Source: Phocoena phocoena
Taxonomy: Eukaryota > Chordata > Mammalia > Artiodactyla > Phocoenidae
DNA: 64,000 nucleotides
Reading direction: 5' to 3'
Assembly: GCF_963924675.1 (NCBI RefSeq)
Contig: NC_089240.1
Coordinates: 116,255,680 to 116,319,679 of the forward strand
Shown: piece by piece, positions 44,886 through 55,703 of the stretch
Layout: each line of letters begins with the position of its first letter
Position numbering within the stretch: position 1 is the stretch's first letter
Position numbers and translations under genes: made by a program
The notes under the pieces: model-generated
What the model saw: the letters and a program-made list of their open reading frames with translations, nothing else
Told to the model about the DNA's origin: nothing
The model's database searches: none

Positions 44886-44903
44886 AAAGCAATTTATTGC
44901 TTT
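44886..44903. repeat. 8-base perfect inverted repeat next to the octamer palindrome
   Basis: aaagcaat and attgcttt flank two T. It lies 14 bases after the octamer inverted repeat. Confidence 0.8.
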
Positions 44904-45459
44904 ACAAAAAGCTGGACCAGAAATGGTACATTATTTGTTTCCCATTAGCCCTTGAATGTGATTCCAGTTCATATAATAGGCTGGGTGGCTCTGCAGTGCT
45001 CAGATTTACCCTGTAAAACCTTGTGAAGCCACCATGTGGATCCAAGCAGATCTCGAAATAGCATGAACCTTCCCCAAAATGGTTATGCCCTATTTTTCGT
45101 CATTGAGGAGTGACAGAATTGGCCCTCACTGCTGCCTTTTTGCTTTATTTCCACTTTACCCAGCCCAGCCCAGCTGGACAGTTCACTGTCACAGGAACAG
45201 TCCTGCCTTGAGCATTGCCACTTCTACAGCTGTGCTTCTGGAATCTTCCCTGCCTAGAAAACTCTCTGTCTTTTCAGCCTGTTTGAATTCTAGCCCCCCT
45301 CCAGGGACACATCAAGTACCCTCTGCCCAGTAAAGTCTTCTCTGACCATCCCAGATCAAACCGATGACCCCTCTGAACTCCGGGGGAAACCACTGCTCAT
45401 GCCATCGACTGGGCCCTTCAGTAGCTTCATCTCTGGACGTCACACTGTAGTAGCAGAAC
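44904..45459. other. Mostly unassigned, possible L2 trace
   Basis: A stretch near 45300-45360 ('ctctgcccagtaaagtc', 'ttctctgaccatcccag') resembles L2 3' UTR on the plus strand, but too weakly to set boundaries. Confidence 0.35.
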
Positions 45460-45660
45460 TAAAATAGTCCTAGACTTAAAACTATTCTAGACCCCACTTG
45501 ACAAAGTTTTTTTAGAAAGCCATAAAATGATCAAGTTGATCCACAAGTAAAATAACTGCCTGCCAAAACAAGTTCTTCATTAAAGGAAGACAATAAAATG
45601 TAGACACTTGATAAAGTAATTTTTACAATACCCATCAACCAATCAAAAATTAATAGGCCT

Positions 45661-45863
45661 CGGGGCTTCCCTGGTGGCTCAGTGGTTGAGAGTCTGCCTG
45701 CCGATGCAGGGAGCACAGGTTCGTGCCCTGGTCGGGGAGGATCCCACATACCGCGGAGCGGCTGGGCCCGTGAGCCGTGGCCGCTGAGCCTGCGCGTCCG
45801 GAGCCTGTGCTCCGCAACAGGAGAGGCTACAACAGTGAGAGGCCCGCGTACCGCAAAAAAAAA
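45661..45863 (+). mobile_element. Cetacean CHR-type SINE (recent copy)
   Basis: A complete unit with 'gggcttccctggtggctcag' head and CpG-rich body, then an A run. An exact 16-base TSD lies at 45645-45660 and 45864-45879 (partly A-run). Confidence 0.92.
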
Positions 45864-45942
45864 AAAAATTAATAGGCCTACAAAGAATCAGGAAAATGTG
45901 ATGTATAACCAGGGGAAATGTTAATTTAAAAAATAGACCCAG

Positions 45943-46259
45943 GGCTTCCCTGGTGGCGCAGTGGTTAAGAATCCACCTGCCAAGGCAGGGGACACGGGTT
46001 TGAGCCCTGGTCCGGGAAGATCCCACATGCCACAGAGCAACTAAGCCCATGTGCCACAACTAATGAGCCTGCGCTCTAGAGTCCGTGAGCCACAACTACT
46101 GAGCCCGCGTGCCACAACTACCGAAGCCTACGCACCTAGAGCCCGTGCACCGCAACGAAGAGTAGTCCGCGCTCACTGCAACCAGAGAAAGCCCACGTGC
46201 AGCAACAAAGACCCAGCGCAGCCAAAAATAAATAAAATAAAAATTTATAATAAACAATA
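45943..46259 (+). mobile_element. Long-form CHR SINE
   Basis: The tRNA-like head ('ggcttccctggtggcgcag') is followed by a longer body with repeated 'gagccacaactac'-type modules, ending in an A/T-rich tail. The exact 15-base TSD is at 45928-45942 and 46260-46274. At about 317 bases it is longer than the 200-base CpG-rich type. Confidence 0.9.
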
Positions 46260-46660
46260 AAAAAATAGACCCAGAAATAACATAAATGGAGTTAGCATAC
46301 AAATATTTTAAAACAGCTATTATAAATATGTTAAATAATGTAAAGAAAAACATACATATAATGAGAAGAGATCAAATCTCTAAAAATGAACTAAATAGAA
46401 CTTCAAGAGCTGAAAAATACAATACCTGTAATGAAATGTTCACTGGATAGTTGTAGGAGCATATTAAACACTGCAGAAGAAAATATCATTGAACTTGAAG
46501 ATGTTGTAGAAACTATATAAACCAAAGCACAGAATAGAATGATAGAAAAGAGCAGAACAGCAGTGGTCCATGGGACAATATCAACAGATAAAGCAAATGT
46601 GTAGTCACATTGCCAGGAGGAGAAGAGAGTGCAGAAAATTATTTTAAGTAATGATGGCCA

Positions 46661-47005
46661 GGGACTTCCCTGGTGGCGCAGTGGTTAAGAATCTGCCTGC
46701 CAATGCAGGGGACGCAGGTTTGAACCCTGGTCCAGGAAGATTCCACATGCCACGGAGCAACTAAGCCCATGCGCCACAACTACTGAGCCTGTGCTCTAGA
46801 GCCCACTAGCCACAGCTACTGACCCCATGTGCCACAACTACTGAAGCCTATGCGCCTAGAGCCTGTTCTCCACAACAAGAGAAGCCACCGCAATGAGAAG
46901 CCCACGCACCACAACAAGGAGTAGCCCCCGCTCGCAGCAACCAGAGAAAGCTCGCAGCACAGCAACGAAGACCCAATGCAGCCAAAAATTTAAAAATAAT
47001 AATAA
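46661..47005 (+). mobile_element. Long-form CHR SINE (second copy)
   Basis: Starts 'gggacttccctggtggcgc' and follows the same modular body as the SINE at 45943, ending in an AAT-rich tail. The TSD is unclear (taagtaa-like on both sides). Differences from the other copy are many, so it is older or of another subfamily. Confidence 0.88.
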
Positions 47006-47164
47006 TAAATAAGTAAATTAGAGTGGATTCAAAAAAAAGAGTAGAGAATATGTATGCCAATATTATCACTGATTCTAATTGGAAGAAAAGGCCTTTAGAA
47101 ATTCATTATTTGGATCATCATTTGTGAAAATTATTAAAAGCTTTCATGAACCATTCTAAAGTAA

Positions 47165-47660
47165 AACGGGTTTTAAATATTGAGGTATAATTTACACAGA
47201 ATCCCCAGATATTAAGTGTACAGCTTGATGAGTTTTGACAATTGTATACAACCGAGTAACTACTAGCCAATCAAAATATAGAAAATTTCCTTGTACCCCT
47301 TCCAAGTCAATTCCCACCACCCAGAAGTAACCAGTTTCTGATATCTATCACAACAGATTAGTTGTGTTTGTTATATAATTTCACATACACGGAAATCTGC
47401 AGTGTTTACTCTTTTGCGTATAACTTCTTCCACTTTTCATAATGGTTTTGAGGGTCATCCACATTGTTGCATATATCAGTAGTTCATTCCTTTTTAGTGC
47501 TGAGTAGTGTGTTTTTGGATGAATATAACACAAATTGTTTTTCAACCTCCTGCTAATGAGTTTTTGAGTTGCTGTTGTTTTTTCATATTATGGATAAGGC
47601 TCTTGCCCAAGTCTCTTTGTAGACATGTTCATCTCTGCCTACTAAAAGAAAATGTCACAT
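47165..47660 (-). repeat. Old L1 3' UTR and ORF2 end, antisense
   Basis: 'tattgaggtataatttacac', 'cccaccacccagaagtaacc', 'ttgagggtcatccacattg' and 'tgagtttttgagttgctgt' follow old antisense L1. Confidence 0.6.
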
Positions 47661-48694
47661 CATTTTTGAATTTTCTGTATCAGAAATCCTGGGAGATTTC
47701 TTGACATGGGCTAGAAAGGTGATAATTAAGCATGTGAAGGATTTTCTCCTTGCTAGGAAAAGATTTTAAAAAAATGAGAGTGACTGTTGGGTTAGATAGT
47801 ATTCCAAATGAAGAATTGATTGGTAAAAGCGCAGAAAGAGTTTTCATTTTCCGATACCAGCTCTCTGAGCCGGACTTATTTGTAAGGTTCCTTAAGTTCG
47901 GCTGACTCTTGGTAGGGACTGAAGGGCCTGTTGCAGACTGCTTCGTTTGGAATCGTGGGCAAGCACGTAAACGCAGAAACACAGAAAGGCAATGGACTTT
48001 TTACTGCTGTTTATTAGGACAGCGAAAAGTCAGAGACTGAAGTTCTTCATGGTGGGCTTCCTGAGTTAAGAAGGCCGCAGAGCCTCCCTACCTATATCCT
48101 CCTCCCTCACCCCTCAGCCGGGTTAGGGTGTGTTGAATGAGGTACCTGCCTCTTGGGATTTTATGTGAGCGTAAATTAGTGAGCTTCTACTGCCAGGGTA
48201 ACAGCTTGATAGGCAATCAGCTTAATAGCTAAAGGTTACTCTTAAATATTACGTTGCACATTTATTTTTATGTCCACCTTGCAAAAGTGCTTACCAAGGA
48301 GGTGTATGCCAGAAAGCACTATTGATTCGAGAGCCCTTTGCTGCGCTGTGGTATGTACTCTCATTAGGCCAGCATCTGCGATGTGAAGGACTCTTCCTGC
48401 ACCAGGAGCTGTGTGAAAACGGCCAGGAAACTGGTGTGTTGATGACATCACGCTCTCACTCCTGCTTTTCCACCGTTGAGTGCAGACACTCTTGGCCTTT
48501 GCTTGTGTTGTTCTTGGGAACTCTGAGGCCACTGGGCAGTGCAGGGATGCTTATCAGCCTGAGTTCTCTCAGCATTCCGCAGCTACCTTGCCTTCCTCAT
48601 GCCATGCTCTCCTACTGTCCACAATTGCCTCTTGCTCTCTTACTGGTCACTGGGACTCTGGATGGAGGTGCGCATGCTTCAGCGCATTTAAAGC
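47661..48694. other. Unassigned sequence
   Basis: About 1 kb without a recognised repeat. The start of the longest open frame (48322-48912) lies here, but see the rejected list. Confidence 0.4.
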
Positions 48695-48945
48695 CAGCTG
48701 ATACAGTGAAAGGAACTGTAGAGGGAGACAGACTTGGGTTCCACTCTGGACTCCGACCCTCACTAGATGTGTGCCCTTGGGCTAGTGACTTCATGTCTCA
48801 GCCTCACTCTTCTGATCTACGAAATCAAGATAACAAGAGCTCATTTATAGAGATGACAAGAGAATTAAATGAAAGAATGTGTCTAACAATTGGCACAATG
48901 CCTGGTACATAGTAGCCACTTGGCAAATATTACTCTATACCTTTT
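48695..48945 (+). repeat. MIR SINE, near full length
   Basis: 'gacagacttgggttccactc', 'tgtgcccttgggctagtgac', 'gtctcagcctcactcttctg', 'aatgcctggtacatagtagc' follow MIR. Confidence 0.75.
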
Positions 48946-50134
48946 TCTTAGCATGAAGCAATCCCCATGGCCCTCCAGGATCCCCCAGAGACCCCAGGTT
49001 CTCTCTGCTCCCCTGACCCATTCACAGGCTAAAATGTGTACATGCCATCTGTCTTCTTCCCCTGACTCTGCTCAGGGCCTTCCTGCTAAGATCTCCCCTC
49101 TCAGTCATGACCCCCTATTCCTCTTCTATCAGTATTCCAAGGGTTTACAGAAATTAAGAGCATCTCCTGTTCTCACAATGGTTGAGGACCCTTGGCCTGG
49201 CCTGTAGCATCCAGAGATTAATCTTTTCCTTTACCTGGAGCCCTCTTTAATGGGACCGATGCCTTTGGTATCTTGACAACTGGTTTAAGCCTGGCTTTAA
49301 CCAGCAGATCCTTGATTCTAGCTGAGCTGGTAATGGAAGGGGGAGAGACACTTACTTACAGCTTCCACCAAACTCTGACCAAATGCCTCAAGGACTGGCC
49401 ATAGCCAAGACCCAGCTTTAAGGCAGGCAGAGGCACTGGGCTTTATTTTACTCACTCCGCAACTCTATGAGCTTGAACTTGGCAAAGGCATGGCTAGTGA
49501 CAATGTCAGCCTCATGAGACTTCATGGAGGGAAGAGCAGAACTTTTAGTAGCAGTTGTCAGTTTTCTGGTGCCTCAGCTCGTGGAGCCCTGATGTTTACA
49601 CTGCGGTCTGGGCTGCTTGTGCCTGAAAAACCTGAATGTCTCCAAGCTTCACAGAGCTTCACGGAGCTAGGAGGCAGCAAAAGCATCCTTTGACTTTACT
49701 GAATTCCTTGGCTGTGTCTACATAAACATAAAGCAAGTGATAGAAAGAAGAACCAGTCTAGTCAAATGAGCTCTTTGGAAGACAATCCAGCTGGTTTAGG
49801 TCAGAACTAGAGGGACTTCCTCAGAGGTAGCTTTTTCGAAGCAACAGGCTAAAATATCATATATTCTTACAAAGCAGACTGGTACATTGGAAGACAGATG
49901 GGTGTGGAACTACCTACCCGATCATGCAATGTGGTGATGAGTTGCCAAACCCCAAGTCACTTTGTTCTCCTATGTAGTATACTTACAGAATACTTTCCTG
50001 TAATAATTATCTGATCTCTTTGGCCTCTCTAACTACAATCTGTGTTACCAATTTCAGGAGATAAGGAGAGAAGCTGCTTTACCCTTCTTATCCTCAGTGA
50101 CGTATTTTTGCTATTCTGATTTCAGCAGAGAATG
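48946..50134. other. Unassigned sequence
   Basis: About 1.2 kb with nothing recognised. Confidence 0.4.
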
Positions 50135-50370
50135 AGCAAACAAGGCCGGGTACTAGCTCTGTGCCCTCCAGCAAGTCTTTCTGCCTCGCAGGCTCGGCTT
50201 CCTCACCGCAGAACGTATGCAATCATATATGTTGATTAAATGCAGGAATAAATGAATATAAATGGGGATAATAATAACACTCAGCTTATAGCAGTTTTGT
50301 GGAGAGTAAATGAGAAGCTCCACGCATTTATGTTCCTGGCACATAGCAGCAAGAGGTACAGTAGGTGTCA
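50135..50370 (+). repeat. MIR SINE
   Basis: 'gtgccctccagcaagtctt', 'tggggataataataacactc' and 'tcctggcacatagcagc' follow MIR, with an extra segment in the middle. Confidence 0.65.
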
Positions 50371-50646
50371 GCTCCTCCTCTCTCCCCTGCACACACATAG
50401 CCCCACCACCCTGCAGGCAGCCCTGTTCAGATTGCTGTAGCAAATATTTCGTTTCAGGCTGTCTTCCTTCAGCACCTCTCGAGACTGCCTTCCATGCAGC
50501 TGCTGTGTGCATGCTGACGGCAGGTGACTCAGGGACAGTGTTGTTAACAGGGTGATGGAAACCGCCACAAAAGAAGAGGATAGTCTGAAGGCAGAAATAA
50601 CTACCGTGAGCGCAAGTGCCCATTGATCATTGTTCCCAGCAAGCTG
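50371..50646. other. Unassigned sequence
   Basis: No recognised feature. Confidence 0.4.
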
Positions 50647-50661
50647 AAAAGGTGCACTTTG

Positions 50662-50873
50662 GGGCTTCCCTGGTGGCGCAGTGGTTGGGAGTCCGCCTGC
50701 CGATGCAGGGGACGCGGGTTCGTGCCCCGGTCCGGGAAGATCCCACATGCCGCGGAGCGGCTGGGCCCGTGAGCCATGGCCGCTGAGCCTGCGCATCCGG
50801 AGCCTGTGCTCCGCAACGGGAGAGGCCACAGCAGTGAGAGGCCCGCGTACCGCAAAAAAAAAAAAAAAAAAAA
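50662..50873 (+). mobile_element. Cetacean CHR-type SINE (recent copy)
   Basis: A complete unit: 'gggcttccctggtggcgcag', 'ggttcgtgccccggtccggg', CpG-rich body and a long A run (50854-50877). An exact 15-base TSD lies at 50647-50661 and 50874-50888. Many CpGs are unmutated, suggesting one of the youngest insertions here. The 188-residue minus-strand frame at 50368-50934 is a product of the SINE. Confidence 0.95.
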
Positions 50874-50888
50874 AAAAGGTGCACTTTG

Positions 50889-51414
50889 TCCCATTGGAAG
50901 TTTTGCTGAAACTAAATTTCTTAGAATATTTCAAGATTCTTAGTCATTTAGATACTTTGCCAAAGCAGAGAAATCCCAGCAGGAAACAAACCTGATAGTT
51001 TACACACAGTACCGGAGGGCATGAACTAGGCTTCAGATTTCTTTGAGAGCTGATGCGTGCTCAGTGGTGTACGAAGGAAATGGGGGATATGGGGTTAGCT
51101 GCTGTCACCACTGAAGACCCTCGTGGCCCACCCCATGTCAATGAAATGTTGCTCTCTTTGTGGTCTCATCCTCCTGGCCCTAGCAGCTTTTTCTCGACAT
51201 GCTTCTTTTTGACCCTTTCTATGTCATATCTGATATTTTTATCCTCTTCTTCCCTTTCCCTCTTGTGAACTCACTTCTTACAGGTTGTTGATTTTCCCCC
51301 TCTATCACATTGTCCGTTCTCCTGTGCTGGACGTGGCCTTCAATTTGATCTGCCAGATTATCCCAGATATCTCATCAAATTTCAAGTTTGCAGCTAGAAA
51401 GGATATCATTCAAG
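50889..51414. other. Unassigned sequence with a strong acceptor-like site
   Basis: A pyrimidine-rich tract ends in 'cttcttacag' at 51283 and an open frame follows to a TAA at 51447-51449. The end of that frame is inside an L3-like relic, so I do not call it an exon. Confidence 0.4.
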
Positions 51415-51598
51415 AAAATAAAACTGCCCAAGAATTAGAGTTGCATTAAAACAAATGGGCTTCCTAGATAGGTTGTGAGATCCCCTTCACAGGAGGTATG
51501 CAAGCAGTGGCTCACTGGCCCACTGATGTAGACGTTAGAGGGAAGGTTTTAATATCTGATGGGTCTCAAGAATTCTGAGATTCTATAAACCTTAGCAA
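51415..51598 (+). repeat. L3/CR1-type LINE 3' relic
   Basis: 'aactgcccaagaattagag', 'gttgtgagatccccttcac', 'aggaggtatgcaagcagtgg' and 'gaattctgagattctataa' follow the 3' UTR pattern of ancient CR1-like LINEs (L3). Confidence 0.55.
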
Positions 51599-51599
51599 G

Positions 51600-51735
51600 A
51601 CAAACCTTCTCATTTTACAAATGAAAAAATTAAAGTTAGAGGTTTAAGGAGATGCATTCAGTACATAAACAGGGATAAGAGCCCAGATTTCCTGACCTGT
51701 AGTCCAGGGCTTTTCTCACTATAACATACTGGTGT
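51600..51735 (-). repeat. MIR SINE fragment
   Basis: 'ctcattttacaaatgaaaaa', 'gataagagcccagatttcc' and 'tgtagtccagggcttttctc' are antisense MIR. Confidence 0.6.
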
Positions 51736-52084
51736 CCTAATCCCACATTTGGTCTCACTTTCCCTGAAAAGTTCTCCTGGATTAGATGCATTTTGGCCTA
51801 AGTTGCACTCTACCTCAAGTATAACACCTTATCTTCCAAAAACATTTCACCACCACCATGACCCCCACTCACACACCCATAACATGAGGGAGGGGCATTA
51901 AAATTTTTATTAAGAAATGTCTTTGCGCCAAGCTATTGGATGTACCATTGCCAATAAAAATAATCAAATTTGGAAGAGGTATCTAGGAAGTTAGGTTAAT
52001 ACCCTCCCCTTTCAGGTGCTGCCCATGCCTTCCTTCTTGGTTACTTATGGCTACTTAGGCACAAAGACATAACTGAACCTTTAG
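51736..52084. other. Unassigned sequence
   Basis: Nothing recognised. Confidence 0.4.
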
Positions 52085-52870
52085 GTTGGCCCTGCTAAGT
52101 TCAGCATTACACAGGATGAAGAAAACTAGAGTCTTGCCTTTGGGGAGCTGAGATTCTTGTTGGGAAGATAGCACACATGTGAGAAAAATACTTGAGGACA
52201 ATTACAAGTAACATGGTAGCAAGTGTGCGATCATATGCTTCTAATTGAAACTGTAGGTAAGAGCTTAGGGTACACGAAGGGGAAAGATTAGGGCTATTTT
52301 TCCATCGATTTTTTTCACAATAATTGCTCTACCATCATCATCATCAACAAACAACATTGATATGTGCCTGCTCTGCTGGAAGGGGAAAAGAGGAGGCGTT
52401 CAGGTCAGGATGGAGGTCCAGGCCACGCACGTATCAGGCAGCAAGTGCTTCAAGGCCAAGAATGTTCAGGTACATAGGTGGGCAGAGGAGGTGGTGAAAG
52501 CAGAGATCCCCAAGGGCCTGAAGAGAAAGGGAGGACTTTCCTGCAGAATGCTGGTCTCAAGCTGCTACTTAAGGAATAGCTAGGAAACAGAGAAGTACAA
52601 TGTATGTCAGGTGAGAGAAACTATAGAGAAAGGTTTAGTTTACTATGAGGTTGTAGAAGATAACGTTGAAGAAGGAGGCGCCCAACTGTGAAAAACCACA
52701 AAGGACACATTAAATAAGGAGTCTGTGCTTTATCCTATAGCCACTAGAATACAACTGAGGATTTTGAAAGGAAGAGGAGAGGGGTAAGCTTTACAAAAAG
52801 TCTTTTAGAAGGATTCATTTGACTTCCAGGTGTGGGCTGTTAGTTGTAGTGATAGTGGGGGAACGATCAC
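52085..52870 (-). repeat. Patchy L2 LINE remnants
   Basis: 52090-52250 ('gtcttgcctttggggagctg') and 52640-52870 ('gtctgtgctttatcctatag', 'ttttgaaaggaagaggagag') resemble successive parts of antisense L2. The stretch between, including the 73-residue frame at 52362-52583, is less clear. Confidence 0.4.
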
Positions 52871-53699
52871 TTAGATGTGCATATGGAGTCAAAGCCTAGA
52901 GCTACGGATTTCACGAAGAAATGGGTAAAACCAGAGCCCTTCTTTTGGTGTGAATATGTATGGAAAACAATACACTACATTTGAAAAACAAAGATCAAAG
53001 GAAGTTGTTTACTTAAAATCAATAGGTAAGTCTTTAGTGATTTGAGGTATTTCACCTCTTCTTCCAGTTTCATGTTTTGAAGGGAATATAAGAACAAGGT
53101 GAATATTGATTTCTTCTTTTAATTATGCACGAGTAAAAGTATCTTATATTACTGTGAATATCTTTTCTTTTTTAAACCTAAATATACCTAAAATACTACT
53201 TATTGCTAAATTAACAATTCAACAACATTAAAGTGAATACTTAAAAGTAAGCTCTTGTTCCTGATAGTACAACCCTTTCTCTTTCCCATATTCCCTTCCA
53301 GACTTAATCCTTATACACAATTTATTTCACATGATTGTCATTACAGTTATTTATGGAACTGTCATTAAAACCTACATATTAAATGAATGTGTTTTCATTG
53401 AAAACTCACAAGAATAAACCAAAATGTTACAGAGTTTAAAATAAAATGCTGTGTTGACACAATTTTGTTATGATTCCCCAACTTCTCTCTAAACTACACC
53501 TAAAGTCATGCAAGATGTCAAAAGGCCCACTCGTGTTTAAAAACCTGAGACTTGGCATCCCAAGAACATACAGTGTTGATATTTTTAGGATCATTATACT
53601 TTTCATAAAGATATAAGATGGGCTTTAAGATCTGGAGCTAATGGTGGCAATACTTATTTAATTTTTCCAATAATAACAGCAGTTGCATCTTTTGTATGT
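52871..53699. other. Unassigned AT-rich sequence
   Basis: About 830 bases without a named repeat. Confidence 0.4.
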
Positions 53700-53930
53700 C
53701 TGTCAATTGCCAGGCACAGGTGCTGAGCAATTTACATACTTTAACGATCTCACTAATTCCTTACAGCATCCTAATGGGGTAGGTATTATCCTCATTTTAC
53801 ATGAAAGGGAACTGGTGCTCGAAAGATTAGTGACTTAGACAAGATCACAAAGTTCAAAATAGCAAAGGGGGATTTCAGATTTAAGTGGGCCTCATTCCTG
53901 TGTCTGAACTCTTAACTGGCTCTCAAGATA
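53700..53930 (-). repeat. MIR SINE
   Basis: 'aattgccaggcacaggtgc', 'catcctaatggggtaggta', 'ttatcctcattttacatg' and 'gatttcagatttaagtggg' are antisense MIR. Confidence 0.7.
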
Positions 53931-55009
53931 ATATTTTCAATTTTAACAGGAAAGGAGCGATTTTTGTTCCTCTTATTTAGTGCCTCAGTCCCAGCTCCCG
54001 TGTAACTTTTTGTTTCAGCAGTAGCAACGCTACGGAATCCTTGATCAGAGCCATAAGCGGAGCGTGACCAACCCTGTGGCTGACACTAAAGGCGTGAATC
54101 CCAGGGGAAGTGGGCACATTGAGAGACTGCCCTGACCAAGCCTTTGGAGGATTCTACCTAGTAGGAAATTGCTTCTTCCTCCAATGATACGGCCCAGTTC
54201 TGAGCCGCTGGGAATCACTTACATAATCCATGTGTTCTCATATTTCCATGTTATAATACCTGTATGAGTTAGGAGATGGGGCAGGTATGTGACTAAACGC
54301 AAATCCATCCCATTAGTCTTTTGACAAATATTCTTTGAGTACCTCCTCTATGTCTGCCATCATGTTTGATCAACTCTTGTCACTCTCATTTGTGTTTGCA
54401 CAAATGTCTTCTGTTTCTTTTATTGGAGCTTCAGTTAATCCTTTCATCTTACTTTTTGCTTATTTTTCTCTACTGTATATCTGAGGAAACAGAAACTTCC
54501 GTGGTAGTTTCTTGTAGGCAGTCCGGGCTAGCCATGCCAGGCACTCTGGTCACTTTCCTGATGGAGTACTGCCTGAGGAAAAGTCTTCCGGACACTCACT
54601 ATTAGTGCTTTGGGCAGGGCAGGGCCCAGGTCCAGCCTCCTGGGCATGCAACCCATGTAGTCAGAGGGCTGTGCTTAGAAGGGCCCCAGACTTGGTTGAA
54701 TGCTCTGCTGTTGCTGTCTTGAAATGCTTAGTGATTTTTGAACAAGGAGCCCTGCATTTTCATTTTGCACTTGGCCTCGCAAATTATGCAGCTGGTTCTG
54801 GATGGGGCCGTGGCGCACTGAAGCCAAAGGGAGCTGTGCTCACATACACAATCCTTCCCAGCCTCGCATAGATCCCCTTATTGGATTGCAGGTGGATGTG
54901 AAGATGCATGGCCAGTTCACCTCACTAAATGGTAGTCTGCTCTCCAATAACCAGGGTTAAACATCTTTCAGTTATATTTTGAAAATTGCTCTGCAGTCAG
55001 ACATCCTCT
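53931..55009. other. Mostly unassigned sequence
   Basis: A short L2-tail-like piece lies at about 54315-54365 ('acaaatattctttgagtacc'). A segment at 54680-54800 ('ttgaatgctctgctgttgc', 'tgcattttcattttgcac') seems familiar from other mammalian repeats but I cannot name it. The 88-residue frame at 54605-54871 overlaps it. Confidence 0.35.
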
Positions 55010-55205
55010 AGGTATAGAATGGTAGAGCCAGAAAAGTGGCTTATACTTAGCTCTACCACTTGCAAGATGATCTTAGTCACTTAATGTCTTGAGGCCTCAA
55101 TTTTCTATCTGTAAAATGGAAATAACAGGGTCTGCCTTACAGACAGGGTGTTTGTGAGACAAATAAGATAATGTATTTGAATATAATTGAGTGCTATTCA
55201 AGCTT
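55010..55205 (+). repeat. MIR SINE
   Basis: 'cttagctctaccacttgcaa', 'gaggcctcaattttctatct' and 'gtaaaatggaaataacagg' follow MIR. Confidence 0.72.
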
Positions 55206-55687
55206 TGAGATCAGTATAATCGTTTATTCTTTCCAAGGTATATGTACAATAGTTTAGAAGTTTTTCTACTTAACAGAATAAACAGAAGTGATTATTTTAA
55301 GAAATAACTGTAGGAGTTAGGAAATCCACAAAGAAATAGATCAAAGGAAACATAAAACTTTGCAGAGAATACATGACATTTCTGGTGTTAGAAACTACCG
55401 AAGTGATTAAATAACCACCATGATATTTTTAAGTTCTTGTTGCAGTTCTCATTATTTTAAATAACAGTTAAGATCTCAGGAGCATCATTTCTCAGCTACA
55501 AATCTATTGTCTTTCTGCACATTAGCCTAACACTTCAAAAAGTAGAACTGGAAATATTTGGGAAGAATTTGCGACTATGTGTCTAACTTCCAAATCCCTG
55601 TACTCATCTTTCTCCTGTCCTTCTATTTGTTGACAGCTGATATTAAATTCTTGTTGTGGTTGTTTTTAAAAAAGAAAGAAAGATGTT
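55206..55687. other. Unassigned sequence
   Basis: No recognised feature. Confidence 0.4.
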
Positions 55688-55703
55688 TAAAATAGTATTT
55701 CTC

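Larger units (their letters stand above)
45460..47120 (+). repeat. L1 5'-region remnant, interrupted by three SINEs
   Basis: Between the SINEs the A-rich plus strand reads 'gacacttgataaagtaat', 'caaagaatcaggaaaatgtg', 'aaaacagctattataaatat', 'gaacttcaagagctgaaaaa' and 'cactgcagaagaaaatatc', matching the 5' region of old mammalian L1s. It is not coding now. The three SINEs at 45661, 45943 and 46661 are all on the same strand as the host. Confidence 0.65.

Noticed and set aside
48322..48912. Longest open frame in the window, 196 residues, plus strand
   Set aside because: Its last third is the reading of a MIR SINE (48695-48945), there is no recognisable domain, and composition is that of random frame. 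It is not supported as a gene.
50368..50934. 188-residue open frame, minus strand
   Set aside because: Most of it is the antisense of the CpG-rich SINE at 50662-50873. Near-identical peptides occur at the other SINE copies (5769, 23491, 45661).
51284..51449. Possible terminal coding exon: strong acceptor at 51283, 54 open codons, then TAA
   Set aside because: The 3' end, including the stop, lies in an L3/CR1-like relic (from about 51415), and there is no donor or upstream partner. Acceptor-like tracts are common. RNA-seq junctions at 51283 would change this view.
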